Shown here: piece after piece, positions 26,555 through 36,200 of the stretch | Position numbering within the stretch: position 1 is the stretch's first letter | How the letters are laid out: every line of letters begins with the position of its first letter | Assembly: GCA_947491945.1 (NCBI GenBank) | Contig: CANLLN010000001.1 | Span: 372,001 to 436,000, forward strand | Source of the DNA: an uncultured Carboxylicivirga sp. | GTDB lineage: Bacteria > Bacteroidota > Bacteroidia > Bacteroidales > Marinilabiliaceae | DNA length: 64,000 bases | Direction of reading: 5' to 3' | Notes under the pieces: model-generated | Told to the model about the DNA's origin: nothing | The model's database searches: none | The model's input: the letters and a program-made list of their open reading frames with translations, nothing else | Position numbers and translations under genes: made by a program

Positions 26555-27643
26555 ATGCTAGATTACAGAGAGCAAATACAAAGCATATATGAGTTTATCA
26601 AGCGTTCAGAGGTTGAGCAAAAATACCCTTACGCTTATGAGATATATCTATTGACAGGAGTTGATGAAACGGCACTCACATCAAGAACCGCCGGAACAGA
26701 GATGTTCAACAGCGATATAGAAAAGGCTATTGAAAAAGCTAAACAGGCACACGGCACTTTGCGTGTTGTAGTATATGGAGGTAAAAGCCATAACGCAAAA
26801 CACATCAACGATTACACAGTAAATGTTAGTGGTTTGTTGAACCCTCCCAAAGAACCCATCGAAAGGGCTGAAATCCATACTATCATCAAGGAGGAAATGA
26901 AGCAACACCAAATTCAGAACAGTACTGATGGATTGGGGGAAATCAACGGATTATTGGGTTTGATAACAGGAGAAAACGAACAAGCTAAAAGCAAGGTCGA
27001 GGGCTTGTTTGGGCTGTTCAATGCACTATCGGGCAATAACAAGGAAGTAGAGCGAATTAACTACCAAAAGCAACTGGATGATTTTAAGTTTGAGACTCGC
27101 TACACCAACCTGGAAGAAAGGTACGAACGTTTACGCAACGAGAATGCCGAGCTGCGTGCCGAAAAAGACCGCTATCAAAGCGAGAACAAGGAACTCAAAA
27201 CAGACAAAACCGACCTTGAAAACCGTCTTGCCGGATATGCTCCCAATGAAGTGATGAAAAGGGTTGCCACAGGTGCTTTAGTAGGTTTAGGCTCACGCAT
27301 ACTTACAAATAGTCCTAAAACAGCAGAATTATTAGGGCTTACAGCAGAAGAATTGAAAGGTGCTTTGGGGATGGTAGATGATAGCTCTGAAGAATCAGCT
27401 CCAATTCCAGATGCCAATGTTGAGATTACCGACATGGGTTCGGCAAGTTCTCCAGAAGACAAGAAGAAAGCAGAGATTATCAAGAACCTTTCTGATGCCC
27501 TAATGACATGGAAACTGCAAGATGTAGCCAAGATTGCCAACATTGTTGGACTATGCCTTGACAAAGCGGAACTCATCAATAAAACTCTCGCATTCTTGAA
27601 CCAAACTTTACAAGGAATAGAGCAAACGGATAGCGAAGAATAA
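26555..27643 (+). CDS. Coiled-coil protein, possible scaffold or spike stalk
   Basis: In this 362-residue protein residues about 165-225 form a strong coiled coil (heptads in NYQKQLDDFKFETRYTNLEE and on to ENKELKTDKTDLENRLAGY), followed by a short hydrophobic segment (VATGALVGLGSRIL) and a Leu-rich helical C-terminus. The middle carries Gly-Leu motifs (INGLLGLITG, VEGLFGLFNAL) like those in neighbouring virion-like proteins. An assembly scaffold or a trimeric stalk is possible. No known family is recognised. Confidence 0.6.
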   Translation: MLDYREQIQSIYEFIKRSEVEQKYPYAYEIYLLTGVDETALTSRTAGTEMFNSDIEKAIEKAKQAHGTLRVVVYGGKSHNAKHINDYTVNVSGLLNPPKEPIERAEIHTIIKEEMKQHQIQNSTDGLGEINGLLGLITGENEQAKSKVEGLFGLFNALSGNNKEVERINYQKQLDDFKFETRYTNLEERYERLRNENAELRAEKDRYQSENKELKTDKTDLENRLAGYAPNEVMKRVATGALVGLGSRILTNSPKTAELLGLTAEELKGALGMVDDSSEESAPIPDANVEITDMGSASSPEDKKKAEIIKNLSDALMTWKLQDVAKIANIVGLCLDKAELINKTLAFLNQTLQGIEQTDSEE

Positions 27644-27662
27644 ACATTTAAAACAAACGATT

Positions 27663-27839
27663 ATGCGAAAATTTAAAGTAGGAATCACGATTGAAGCTGA
27701 AGCACCGGAGACGGTTCAGCAAATGGGAAACCTGATACAAAATGCGGTGAACAAGGTTGACCAGGAAGACATCATCAAGCTACTCACCAAAGTGGTTAAG
27801 AACCCAAAGATTGTAAAGACCGCATTGAGATACATCTAA
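27663..27839 (+). CDS. 58-residue protein of the virion-like block
   Basis: The frame runs from ATG 27663 to TAA 27837-27839 and starts MRKFKVGITIEAEAPETVQQ. It predicts one beta strand and two amphipathic helices and fills the gap between genes almost exactly (19 bp upstream, 12 bp downstream), which supports it as a real gene. Function unknown. Confidence 0.55.
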   Translation: MRKFKVGITIEAEAPETVQQMGNLIQNAVNKVDQEDIIKLLTKVVKNPKIVKTALRYI

Positions 27840-27851
27840 AAATCAAGTACC

Positions 27852-28328
27852 GTGCAAAAGTTACCACCAGTAAATAAGGCAACATTAGTCGCTAATGGAA
27901 TTAAATACGGCTTACCCATATTAGGCGTAGGCATAGGTATTTATGCCGTTAAAAAACTATTGTTCAAGCGTAATCCTGATGGCACTTCATCAAGGGTTGC
28001 TCCTGCATTGAGCGATATGGTTCTGCAAAAGGAAAATTTGACCATTTCTCCATCCGATGCAGCCTTGTATGCTAATACTCTGTACGGTGCAATGCTTGAT
28101 TTCGGAACAGACGAAAAAACGATTTACAGCACTATAGATAAGCTACAGACCAAAGATGATATGCTTCTGGTGATAAAAGCTTTCGGTATGAAGATGTACC
28201 TATGGGGAACTCGTGCAGCATTTCTTGGTCAGGACTACAATTTGATTGGTTGGCTACGCTTTGAGCTAAGTAACAAAGAGATTGCTAAAATAAAACCCAA
28301 GTTCGACAGTTGGGGAATCCCTCTCTAA
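27852..28328 (+). CDS. Small membrane-anchored protein (GTG start)
   Basis: This 158-residue protein begins with a GTG codon. A hydrophobic segment lies at about 15-36 (GLPILGVGIGIYAVKKLLF) with a basic stop-transfer end; the rest is a soluble helical domain (DAALYANTLYGAMLDFGTDEKTIYSTIDKL). Its topology is the same as that of the next gene product. Small proteins with one N-terminal anchor are typical of viruses with a lipid membrane, which is why it is of interest here. Confidence 0.6.
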   Translation: MQKLPPVNKATLVANGIKYGLPILGVGIGIYAVKKLLFKRNPDGTSSRVAPALSDMVLQKENLTISPSDAALYANTLYGAMLDFGTDEKTIYSTIDKLQTKDDMLLVIKAFGMKMYLWGTRAAFLGQDYNLIGWLRFELSNKEIAKIKPKFDSWGIPL

Positions 28329-28343
28329 AACACGATTACAGCT

Positions 28344-28955
28344 ATGGACAAGAAACAAAAGAAGATATTGTTTATTTCGGGAGGGTTAGTAACCACAGGG
28401 GCGATAGTTACCACCGTATTACTTATTCGCAGACGTAATAAGAAAAGACGGCAAGGGCTATTGCCCCATCGTGGTTCAAACATTTTAACTACGAACAGCA
28501 ATGAGTTGCCTTCGGATTTTCAAAATTGGAATGGTGGCAATACTTATCTATCCAATGCACCCAAGGGTATCCGCAACAACAATCCGGGAAACCTGATTTT
28601 TACTAACATTAAATGGAACGGCAAACTTCCTAAAGAGCAAAACAAAGACAGACGTTTTGAAATGTTTAAAGCTCCTGTGTACGGAGTTCGTGCCATGATT
28701 AAAGACCTCAAGCATGACATTGAAAAGGGCAAGAATACAGTTCCGGCTCTTATCGAGGAATATGCGCCCAAGTTTGAGAACAATACGGCAGCTTATATCA
28801 AAACCGTGTGTAAGGATTTAAAAGTTAGCAAAACAGCTAAGCTTCTACCTACCAAGAATACACTTCGCCTTTTGGTGCTTTCAATAGCCAGGGTTGAGAA
28901 TGGTGGCAGTTACGTCAGTAATGAACTGTTCGACAGGGCTTATTCAATGATTTGA
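28344..28955 (+). CDS. Membrane-anchored muralytic enzyme of the 'structural protein P5' type
   Basis: This 203-residue protein has a hydrophobic anchor at about 7-26 (ILFISGGLVTTGAIVTTVLL) with a strongly basic flank, then a catalytic-type domain starting with KGIRNNNPGNL (about 74-84). It continues with FEMFKAPVYGVRAMIKDL and LIEEYAPKFENNTAAYIKTV. The GIRNNNPGN signature is the start of a transglycosylase-like family in phages that is often annotated as structural protein P5. It probably opens peptidoglycan during genome entry, whereas the GH108 protein at 41753 would act at exit. Confidence 0.75.
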   Translation: MDKKQKKILFISGGLVTTGAIVTTVLLIRRRNKKRRQGLLPHRGSNILTTNSNELPSDFQNWNGGNTYLSNAPKGIRNNNPGNLIFTNIKWNGKLPKEQNKDRRFEMFKAPVYGVRAMIKDLKHDIEKGKNTVPALIEEYAPKFENNTAAYIKTVCKDLKVSKTAKLLPTKNTLRLLVLSIARVENGGSYVSNELFDRAYSMI

Positions 28956-28967
28956 TTTAAAGACACA

Positions 28968-29027
28968 AGTATCAAGATATAAGACACAAGACTAAGCATC
29001 ATGTAAATCATCTTGAATCTTGATACT
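28968..29027. repeat. Inverted repeat between the muralytic and fibre genes
   Basis: AGTATCAAGAT (28968-28978) and ATCTTGATACT (29017-29027) are perfect reverse complements 38 bp apart, with a further TACTTGATACT nearby. No T run follows, so it is not a simple terminator. It could be an mRNA structure or a degraded repeat. Confidence 0.5.
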
Positions 29028-29054
29028 CAATACTTGATACTAAAAAAATAATAT

Positions 29055-31442
29055 ATGGGAACAATCAAGATGTTTAGGGGAACAACCCCACCGTTACTGA
29101 AAAAGGGCGAATGGGCTTCCGATGGCCAGTACGCTTATTTGGGAATGGAACACGAACAATACAAGGTATTTCAGGGCGTGTTTGATATGAGTAAAGACCA
29201 GCAGATTGCAGGATTTGAATACGACCTTGACCAAAAAGCAATTATCATTCCAACGGGAACACCGTTTTCAAAGCTCCAGCTTTTATTTGACTCATTACCC
29301 AAGGCATTAAAATACCATACCAACGAAAATGCGAATATCAGCATCATGTTCGAGGATGGTACTTTTATTAACGATTTGGGAACATTCCTGGTACTTCGTG
29401 ATTTTTCCTATCAAATCAACATCTGCTCATTAAGTAACAAGGTAGATAGTATGGTCGGTACTTACGTGAAGCCTGTTGTTTTTCAAAGCGACAAAGCCAT
29501 TGAAATTTACAATAGTGCCATCAACTTTAGGGATATTCGTTTCGAGTACAGTGATGAAGGAAGTGGCGCATTGGCATTCCTGAACAGTACCACCAACATT
29601 GACGATTGCTGTTTTGAGGCTAAAGTCAATCAATCATGTGTGTTCGACCGAGGTTATAATAAGATTGTATTTTCTGATACTTACTTCAAGATGAACCGTG
29701 ATGTTCAGGACACAATCCTGGATAGGGCTTCGGTTGGCTCATTTATTAATATCGCTCGTTCAAAATCAGCTCCGGACTTTAGACCCAAAACCATTGTTCA
29801 GCAGATTTCAGGAGGTCTGATAATTGCAGGGAACGTTGAAGACTTGTTAATTTCAGAGAAAAGCCCGGTGTACATGCCCAATGGAGGTATAGAGGTACAT
29901 GGTGGTTTTGTTACCGACCCTGATGGCAATCTTAATATCGCCATTCCAACAAAGCTATCACAATTGGAGAATGATATGAACCTGACCTCAAATTTTGAGG
30001 AATTGGAAAACAAACCCAATACCATTTCTCCGGAACAGGCTACAGCCATTGAAAACAATAACAAAAAAAGTAGCTATCCGCAAGCTGATGCAGAGAAGTT
30101 GGCAGGGATTGAAGAAAATGCAACTGCTGGGGCTGATTGGAATAGCAACTTACAAAACAAACCTGTAACGATTAGCCAGGAACAGGCAGCAGCAATTGAG
30201 GCGAATATCCAAAAACGAAGCTATCCTCAAACCGATGAAGAAAAGCTTTCTGGAATTGAGGCGAATGCAACAGTTGGTGCTGACTGGGAGCAAAATGTGC
30301 AGAATAAACCTGTAACGATTTCTCCACAACAAGCAGCCGATATTGAATCCAATAACAATAAACGTAGCTATCCACAGGCTGATGAAGATAAACTTGCCGG
30401 GATTGAAGAAAACGCTACTGTTGGAGCAGACTGGGAGCAAAATGTACAGAACAAACCCATAACAATCTCGCCAGAACAGGCAGAAGCAATAGAGGCCAAT
30501 ACTGAAAAACGTAGCTATCCGCAAGTCGATGAAGATAAACTATCGGGCATTGAGGAAAATGCAACTGTTGGGGCGGATTGGGAATCAAATGTGCAGAACA
30601 AACCTGTTACCATTTCAGCAGAACAGGCAGCAGCCATTGAAGCAAATATCGAAAAGCGAAGCTACCCACAAGAAGATGAAGACAAGCTATCAGGTATTGA
30701 AGAAAACGCCACCGTTGGAGCAGATTGGGAACAAAATGTGCAGAATAAACCTGTAACCATTTCTCCCGAACAAGCAGAAGCTATTGAAGCCAATACTCAA
30801 AAGGTAAGCTATCCACAAGCTGATGCAGATAAGTTGGCAGGGATTGAAGAGAATGCTACCGCTGGAGCAGACTGGGAATCGAATATTGAAAATAAACCTG
30901 TTACCATATCTCCTGAACAGGCAGCAGCTATTGAAACCAATAGCCAAAAGAATAGCTACCCGCAAGTAGATGCTGATAAGCTTGCAGGAATTGAAGAAAA
31001 TGCGACTGTTGGGGCTGACTGGGAAATGAATGTACAGAATAAACCTGTAACAATTTCTCCTGAACAAGCAGCAGCCATTGAAGCCAATACCCAAAAGGTA
31101 AGCTATCCACAAGTAGATGCTGATAAGTTAGCAGGGATTGAAGAAAATGCTACTGTTGGAGCGGATTGGGAAATGAATGTACAGAATAAACCTGTTACGA
31201 TTTCCCCTGAACAAGCAGCAGCTATTGAAGAAAATACTCAAAAAAGAAGCTTTCCTCAAGTTGATGAAGACAAGCTTTCAGGCATTGAAGAAAACGCAAC
31301 TGTCGGTGCTGACTGGGATATCAACTTGCAGAATATCCCAGAGTTACTTGTAAAGTTCATTCAGAAATTAGGAGAAGAAGGTGTAACCCGTTTTGATATT
31401 GACCCGGATGGCTCAACATTAAGAATTGGTAGGGATGATTAA
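29055..31442 (+). CDS. Fibre/spike protein with nine 49-residue repeats
   Basis: In this 795-residue protein residues 1-315 start with MGTIKMFRGTTPPLLKKGEW, a common virion-attachment start, and continue as a probable beta-helix. Residues 318-758 are nine units of exactly 49 residues, each with NKPVTISPEQAAAIE and DKLAGIEENATVGADW. The K-L-x-G-I-E-x-x-A motif is well known in tailed-phage fibres and knob proteins. Residues 759-795 form the short tip. It would recognise the host surface. No tail genes accompany it, so it may be mounted on a capsid vertex. Confidence 0.85.
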   Translation: MGTIKMFRGTTPPLLKKGEWASDGQYAYLGMEHEQYKVFQGVFDMSKDQQIAGFEYDLDQKAIIIPTGTPFSKLQLLFDSLPKALKYHTNENANISIMFEDGTFINDLGTFLVLRDFSYQINICSLSNKVDSMVGTYVKPVVFQSDKAIEIYNSAINFRDIRFEYSDEGSGALAFLNSTTNIDDCCFEAKVNQSCVFDRGYNKIVFSDTYFKMNRDVQDTILDRASVGSFINIARSKSAPDFRPKTIVQQISGGLIIAGNVEDLLISEKSPVYMPNGGIEVHGGFVTDPDGNLNIAIPTKLSQLENDMNLTSNFEELENKPNTISPEQATAIENNNKKSSYPQADAEKLAGIEENATAGADWNSNLQNKPVTISQEQAAAIEANIQKRSYPQTDEEKLSGIEANATVGADWEQNVQNKPVTISPQQAADIESNNNKRSYPQADEDKLAGIEENATVGADWEQNVQNKPITISPEQAEAIEANTEKRSYPQVDEDKLSGIEENATVGADWESNVQNKPVTISAEQAAAIEANIEKRSYPQEDEDKLSGIEENATVGADWEQNVQNKPVTISPEQAEAIEANTQKVSYPQADADKLAGIEENATAGADWESNIENKPVTISPEQAAAIETNSQKNSYPQVDADKLAGIEENATVGADWEMNVQNKPVTISPEQAAAIEANTQKVSYPQVDADKLAGIEENATVGADWEMNVQNKPVTISPEQAAAIEENTQKRSFPQVDEDKLSGIEENATVGADWDINLQNIPELLVKFIQKLGEEGVTRFDIDPDGSTLRIGRDD
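30006..31328 (+). repeat. Nine tandem 147-bp repeats inside the fibre gene
   Basis: 1323 bp equal nine times 147 bp with no length variation. Units 7 and 8 are the most alike, while the outer units differ more. The repeats can recombine and change fibre length in steps of 49 residues. Confidence 0.9.
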
Positions 31443-33228
31443 TAAAAAGGGCTACATATCAAGGATACGTAAGGATTTAAAGGCGGAACGTAAGCACTCT
31501 AAAACCACTATTGAAAGCATTGCCAAAAGCTTCGGTATTGCCAATAAAAACTTGGTGAAAGAATTTACTGAACTGGCAATAATCCTTAACGCAAGAGAGA
31601 TAGCACACGACAGTTCGCTGACTACTTATGAAAAATACCTTGATATTGTAGCCCTGTATCAAACACAGGTCAACCTTTCCATGCGCACAAGCATGAGTGT
31701 GTTGATGCAGCAATATTCCACTCCGGCACCCATCTCGTTCCTGGCATCAAGTTATATCTTAAAATCAGGCAGCTTATTAGGCTACAAGGCTTTTAAGAAT
31801 ATCGTAAAGGGAAGTACTAAGGGGAAAATTGTCGGCAATGCTCATCTTACGAATGATAAAAAAGACTTTCCAAGGTATTTAGAACCATCGGCAGGAAACG
31901 GACTTTTAACCATTGCTTTGCCTTATCACTATACCCATGTCAACGAGCTGGACGATATAAGGCTTGCCAACCTGAAAGAACAACCTTTTGAAAAGGTCAG
32001 CTCTTGGGATGCGTTAAAGCCTCCGGCAGCTTATGACAGAACTTTTGATGGTATAGTTACGAATCCACCTTTCGGTTCACTTTCTCAACCTGAACTTTTT
32101 GGAAAGTTTAAAATCAAGCGATTGGAACATGCAATGGCATTAAACGCTTTGCGTTGCATGAAGGATGATGGTAAGGCAGCCATTATCATTGGTGGTCACA
32201 CCACTTGGGACGAACACGGTCGGGTAACCGCAGGAACTAACCGCATTTTCCTGAATTACCTCTATCACTTTTACAACGTTGAAGATATTATCCCGATTAA
32301 CGGCAAAAAGCTTTACTCCAGACAAGGAACTTCAATCAATACCCGATTGATTCTGATTGATGGAGCAAAAGCAGTTCCCGAAGGAGCAGCTCCACTTAAA
32401 AATAAATTATACAGCACCGTTGTCAATACTCATGAAGAACTTTGGGATAGGGTTGGTTTAGGCAAAGGCACAAGCCCAAAGCCACAAACCAAAGATGTGA
32501 AGGTCATTAAACTTCGTGCTAAAGCCATTCTGATAAAGCAAAAACAGTTATCACTTGGTAAACTTCCAACGGCAAACCGATCGCTACGCATTTTGGTAGC
32601 TTGTGAAGAAAGCCAAACCGTTACAATGGCACTTCGTAGTCGGGGGCATGAAGCTTATAGCTGTGACATTCTTCCAACCACAGGCAAACATCCCGAATGG
32701 CACATCCAGGATGATGTATTGAACCAATTGGATAAGGGTTGGGATATGATGATTGCTTTTCCTCCATGCACCTACCTGACTGTTTCAGGCAATGCGTGGA
32801 TGCATGACCCGGAACGTCAAAAGGAACGTAAGAAAGCACTGGCTTTTATCCGCAAACTGATGAAAGCTCCAATTGATAAAATTGCCATTGAAAACCCTAT
32901 TGGTGTTATCAGTACCGCCATCCGCAAGCCTGACCAAATTATTCAGCCATACTTCTTTGGTGACAACGCAAAGAAATCAACTTGCTTGTGGTTAAAGAAT
33001 TTACCTCTGCTAGAACCAACAGATATGCTTGATGAAGACCAATTGGAATACAAGCATTGGTACGACAAAAAGAAAAAACGTTGGAGACGGCAACCACTTT
33101 GGTACTATCAGGCAAGGGATTTAAGCGATGAAGAAAGACGTAGGGTTCGCAGTAAGACCTTTCAGGGGATTGCCAATGCAATGGCTGACCAGTGGACAAC
33201 AAAGAATATTTATTCAATAGCAGTATAG
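31435..33228 (+). CDS. Fusion of an adenine-type and a second DNA methyltransferase
   Basis: The ATG at 31435 is chosen (a TTG at 31426 is in frame); it overlaps the fibre gene. The protein has 597 residues. The first methyltransferase has EPSAGNGLLTI (about 150-160) as SAM motif I and NPPFG (210-214) as catalytic motif IV. A cationic linker LRAKAILIKQKQL lies at 360-372. The second domain has RILVACEESQTVTMALRSRG and PPCTYLTVSGNAW (about 443-455), a Rossmann-type methyltransferase common in phages with a C5-like PPC. N6-type enzymes beside strawberry-notch helicases are known from phages and conjugative elements. It may modify the element's DNA in the producer cell or after entry. Confidence 0.8.
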   Translation: MINKKGYISRIRKDLKAERKHSKTTIESIAKSFGIANKNLVKEFTELAIILNAREIAHDSSLTTYEKYLDIVALYQTQVNLSMRTSMSVLMQQYSTPAPISFLASSYILKSGSLLGYKAFKNIVKGSTKGKIVGNAHLTNDKKDFPRYLEPSAGNGLLTIALPYHYTHVNELDDIRLANLKEQPFEKVSSWDALKPPAAYDRTFDGIVTNPPFGSLSQPELFGKFKIKRLEHAMALNALRCMKDDGKAAIIIGGHTTWDEHGRVTAGTNRIFLNYLYHFYNVEDIIPINGKKLYSRQGTSINTRLILIDGAKAVPEGAAPLKNKLYSTVVNTHEELWDRVGLGKGTSPKPQTKDVKVIKLRAKAILIKQKQLSLGKLPTANRSLRILVACEESQTVTMALRSRGHEAYSCDILPTTGKHPEWHIQDDVLNQLDKGWDMMIAFPPCTYLTVSGNAWMHDPERQKERKKALAFIRKLMKAPIDKIAIENPIGVISTAIRKPDQIIQPYFFGDNAKKSTCLWLKNLPLLEPTDMLDEDQLEYKHWYDKKKKRWRRQPLWYYQARDLSDEERRRVRSKTFQGIANAMADQWTTKNIYSIAV

Positions 33229-33229
33229 T

Positions 33230-36200
33230 ATGAAATCAGACATTAAAATATGCAAAAGCAACATTACCATTAAGTTTGGCAGCGTTCCACCAAAACATAT
33301 ATCGGCAAGACTTATTGAATTGGGTTTTAAAACCAACAACAACAAAAGCTTTGTTCGCACTAAAAAGCTGGCTCAGAACGAGCATGAGTATTTACAAGGA
33401 ATGTTCGGTCATAAAGGGCTGGGCATGGCATATATCCCAACAGCCGAAAAAGGTTTTATCCTGGATACAACAGTTCCCGATTCAATGGGACACGAAATGC
33501 ACATCGCTATCCGAAAAGTAAAGAAAAGTATCGGGATGCCTTTGTTTGACTATGTTGCCGAGAAACTCGATTACAGCAATGACGAGCTTGTTAAGTCGCT
33601 TTCATGCGAACAGATTGATGCAGTATCGTTAGCTATTTACAATATCGAGAAGCGTGGCCAGGGAATTATTGTTGGCGACCAAACAGGAATCGGTAAAGGA
33701 AGAACCGCAGCAGCTTTAATCCGCTATGGTGTAAAAAGTGGTATGCAACCTGTGTTCTTATCCGAAAAGCCCAATCTATTTACTGACCTTTATCGGGATT
33801 TATCCGACATAGGCAGTTCTGCTTTAGTTCCGTTTATCGTGAATACCAAAGAGAGCAAAACCAATGTAAAGGACAAAAGCGGTGAAGTTATCTATACAGC
33901 TCCCGAAAAAACTACACAAGAAAGGATTATCAAGGGTAAGAAAGTACCCAACAATTACAACTTTGTTTGTGCCACTTATTCGCAGTTCAATCAGCCGAAA
34001 AAGCCAGCCAAACAAGAGTTTTTAAATGCTGCAAGTAGCGGTAATATCATCATTATGGATGAAGCTCACAATGCTTCGGGAAGCTCCAATACAGGTGAAT
34101 TTATGCAAGGTGTGTTAAGGCAAACCAAAGGCGTTTGTTTCCTATCTGCCACCTTTGCAAAACGACCTGATAACATGCCTATTTATGCTCAAAAGACTTC
34201 TATGAGCGATGCCAATATGAGCAAAGAGGATTTGGTAGAAGCCATCACCAAAGGCGGTGTTGCATTGCAGGAAGTATTAGCAGCCCAATTGGTTTCAGAG
34301 GGGCAAATGATTAGGCGTGAACGCTCTTTTGAAGGTGTCGAAGTAAACTACATCGAGCTGAAAGAAAAAGCCAAAGAGCAAGCTGATACCGCAGACAAAG
34401 TAACCTCAATCATCCGTGATATTATCGGATTCCAAGAGAAGTACATTAACAAACAAGTTGATGAGCTTGATAAAATTGCAGCAGCCGAAAGTAAAGAGGT
34501 TGAAACACGCAAAGGAACTGAGAAAGCCGGGGTTGATAATATTCCGTATTTCTCAAAGGTCTTTAACGTCATTAATCAATTACTATTTAGTCTGAATGCT
34601 TCTGATGTAGCTGACCATGCCATTAAGCGATTGAAAGAAGGTAAGAAACCCATCATTGCCTTTGCTTCAACGATGGGAAGCTTTTTAGAGGGAATGGCAA
34701 AACCTGATGATGTGATAAATGGTGATTTTTCTACCGTATTGGAAAAGGGTTTGGATTCTGTTTTTCGCTATACCGAGAAAGATATTGATGGAGAATCACA
34801 GGGTAAGCAATTTAATATTGCCGATTTGTCGGAAGATGCTCAATTGGCTTATTACGATATTATCAGAAGAATCGAACAGGCTTCAACTGGCATTACTATC
34901 AGTCCGCTTGATTTGGTAATCCAAAAGATAAAAGAAGCCGGATATTCGGTTGGCGAAGTTACAGGGCGAAAGCTTTGTGTTCAGTACAATTCCACTAAAG
35001 CAAAGAATACAACGGCTTTGGTGATGAGCCGAAAAAAGGAAAACACAGCCGACTTGTTTCGTCAATTCAACGACAATGAAATTGACTGTTTGCTGATTAA
35101 CCAAAGTGGTTCGACAGGAGCTTCGGCACATGCCATTGTAACAGACAAGGTGCCAGCAGAAAAGGTAAAGCAGCGAGTAATGGTGATACTCCAACCAGAA
35201 CTGAATATCAATACCGAAATCCAAAAGCGTGGACGCATCAATCGCACAGGACAGATAATGAAACCGATTTACGATTACATTATTTCGTCCATCCCTGCAC
35301 AAAAGCGGTTTATGATGATGCTTAAAAAGAAGCTGAAATCATTGGATGCCAATACCACCTCCAACCAGAAAAGCAGCAAATCACAATTGGAATCCGATGA
35401 CTTTTTAAATAAGTACGGTGACAAAGTGGTTCGTGGGTACATGTTGGAGAATCCGGAGCTAAACAAAGCCTTGGATAATCCACTCAAATTTGAAGGTAAA
35501 GACAGCGATGAGACTGCATCCGAAGGTGATGCTTCAAAGGTAACAGGGCGTGTGGCTGTTTTATCGGTTAAGGAACAGGAGAAATTTTATACCGAGGTAA
35601 TTGAGCGATACAACGATTACATCGAGTACCTCAAGCAAGCCGATGAGTACGACCTTGAAGTTGAAGTATTGAATCTTAAAGCTGAATCCCTTGAAAAGCG
35701 TGTGGTGATTGCCGGGAAAGGTGGACGTTCGGTATTTGGTAACGATACCTATTTGGAAAAATGCGAATGTAACGTTCTGAAAAAGCCCTATGGCAAGGCT
35801 GAACTTGAAAAGCTGATTAAGAAGTACCTGGATAGTAAAGACCCGGACACTATTTCTGAAGAAATTGTATTGGCACATGAAAAGTTCGTGCAAAACAAGT
35901 TATCTGACGATTTAAAGGCGTTGGAAGAAAAATACAAAGAGCTTTTTAATGGTATTACCGATGAGAAAGGCTATCAGAAAATTCCTGTATATGACAAAGC
36001 AGCCCAAAGAGATTATGTCGCTGAACGAACAGAAGAAATTCAGGAAGGTAAACAAGCCGAAATTACCAAGACCAAAACACAAAGCGAGAATCGTAAACGC
36101 TACCTGAACAACTTTTTCAAGTTCTTTAAAGTCGGTCATGGCTATTTCTATCCGGCAGTCAGTTTTGAAACCGATAGCAGTTCCAACTCCTATTGCGTAT

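Noticed and set aside
30150-31112. Long open frames on the minus strand opposite the fibre repeats
   Set aside because: They arise from the periodic repeat; their translations are low-complexity and have no start or neighbour support.
30006-31328. Regular repeats considered as a CRISPR array
   Set aside because: The unit is 147 bp of continuous coding sequence with no spacer pattern and no cas genes.
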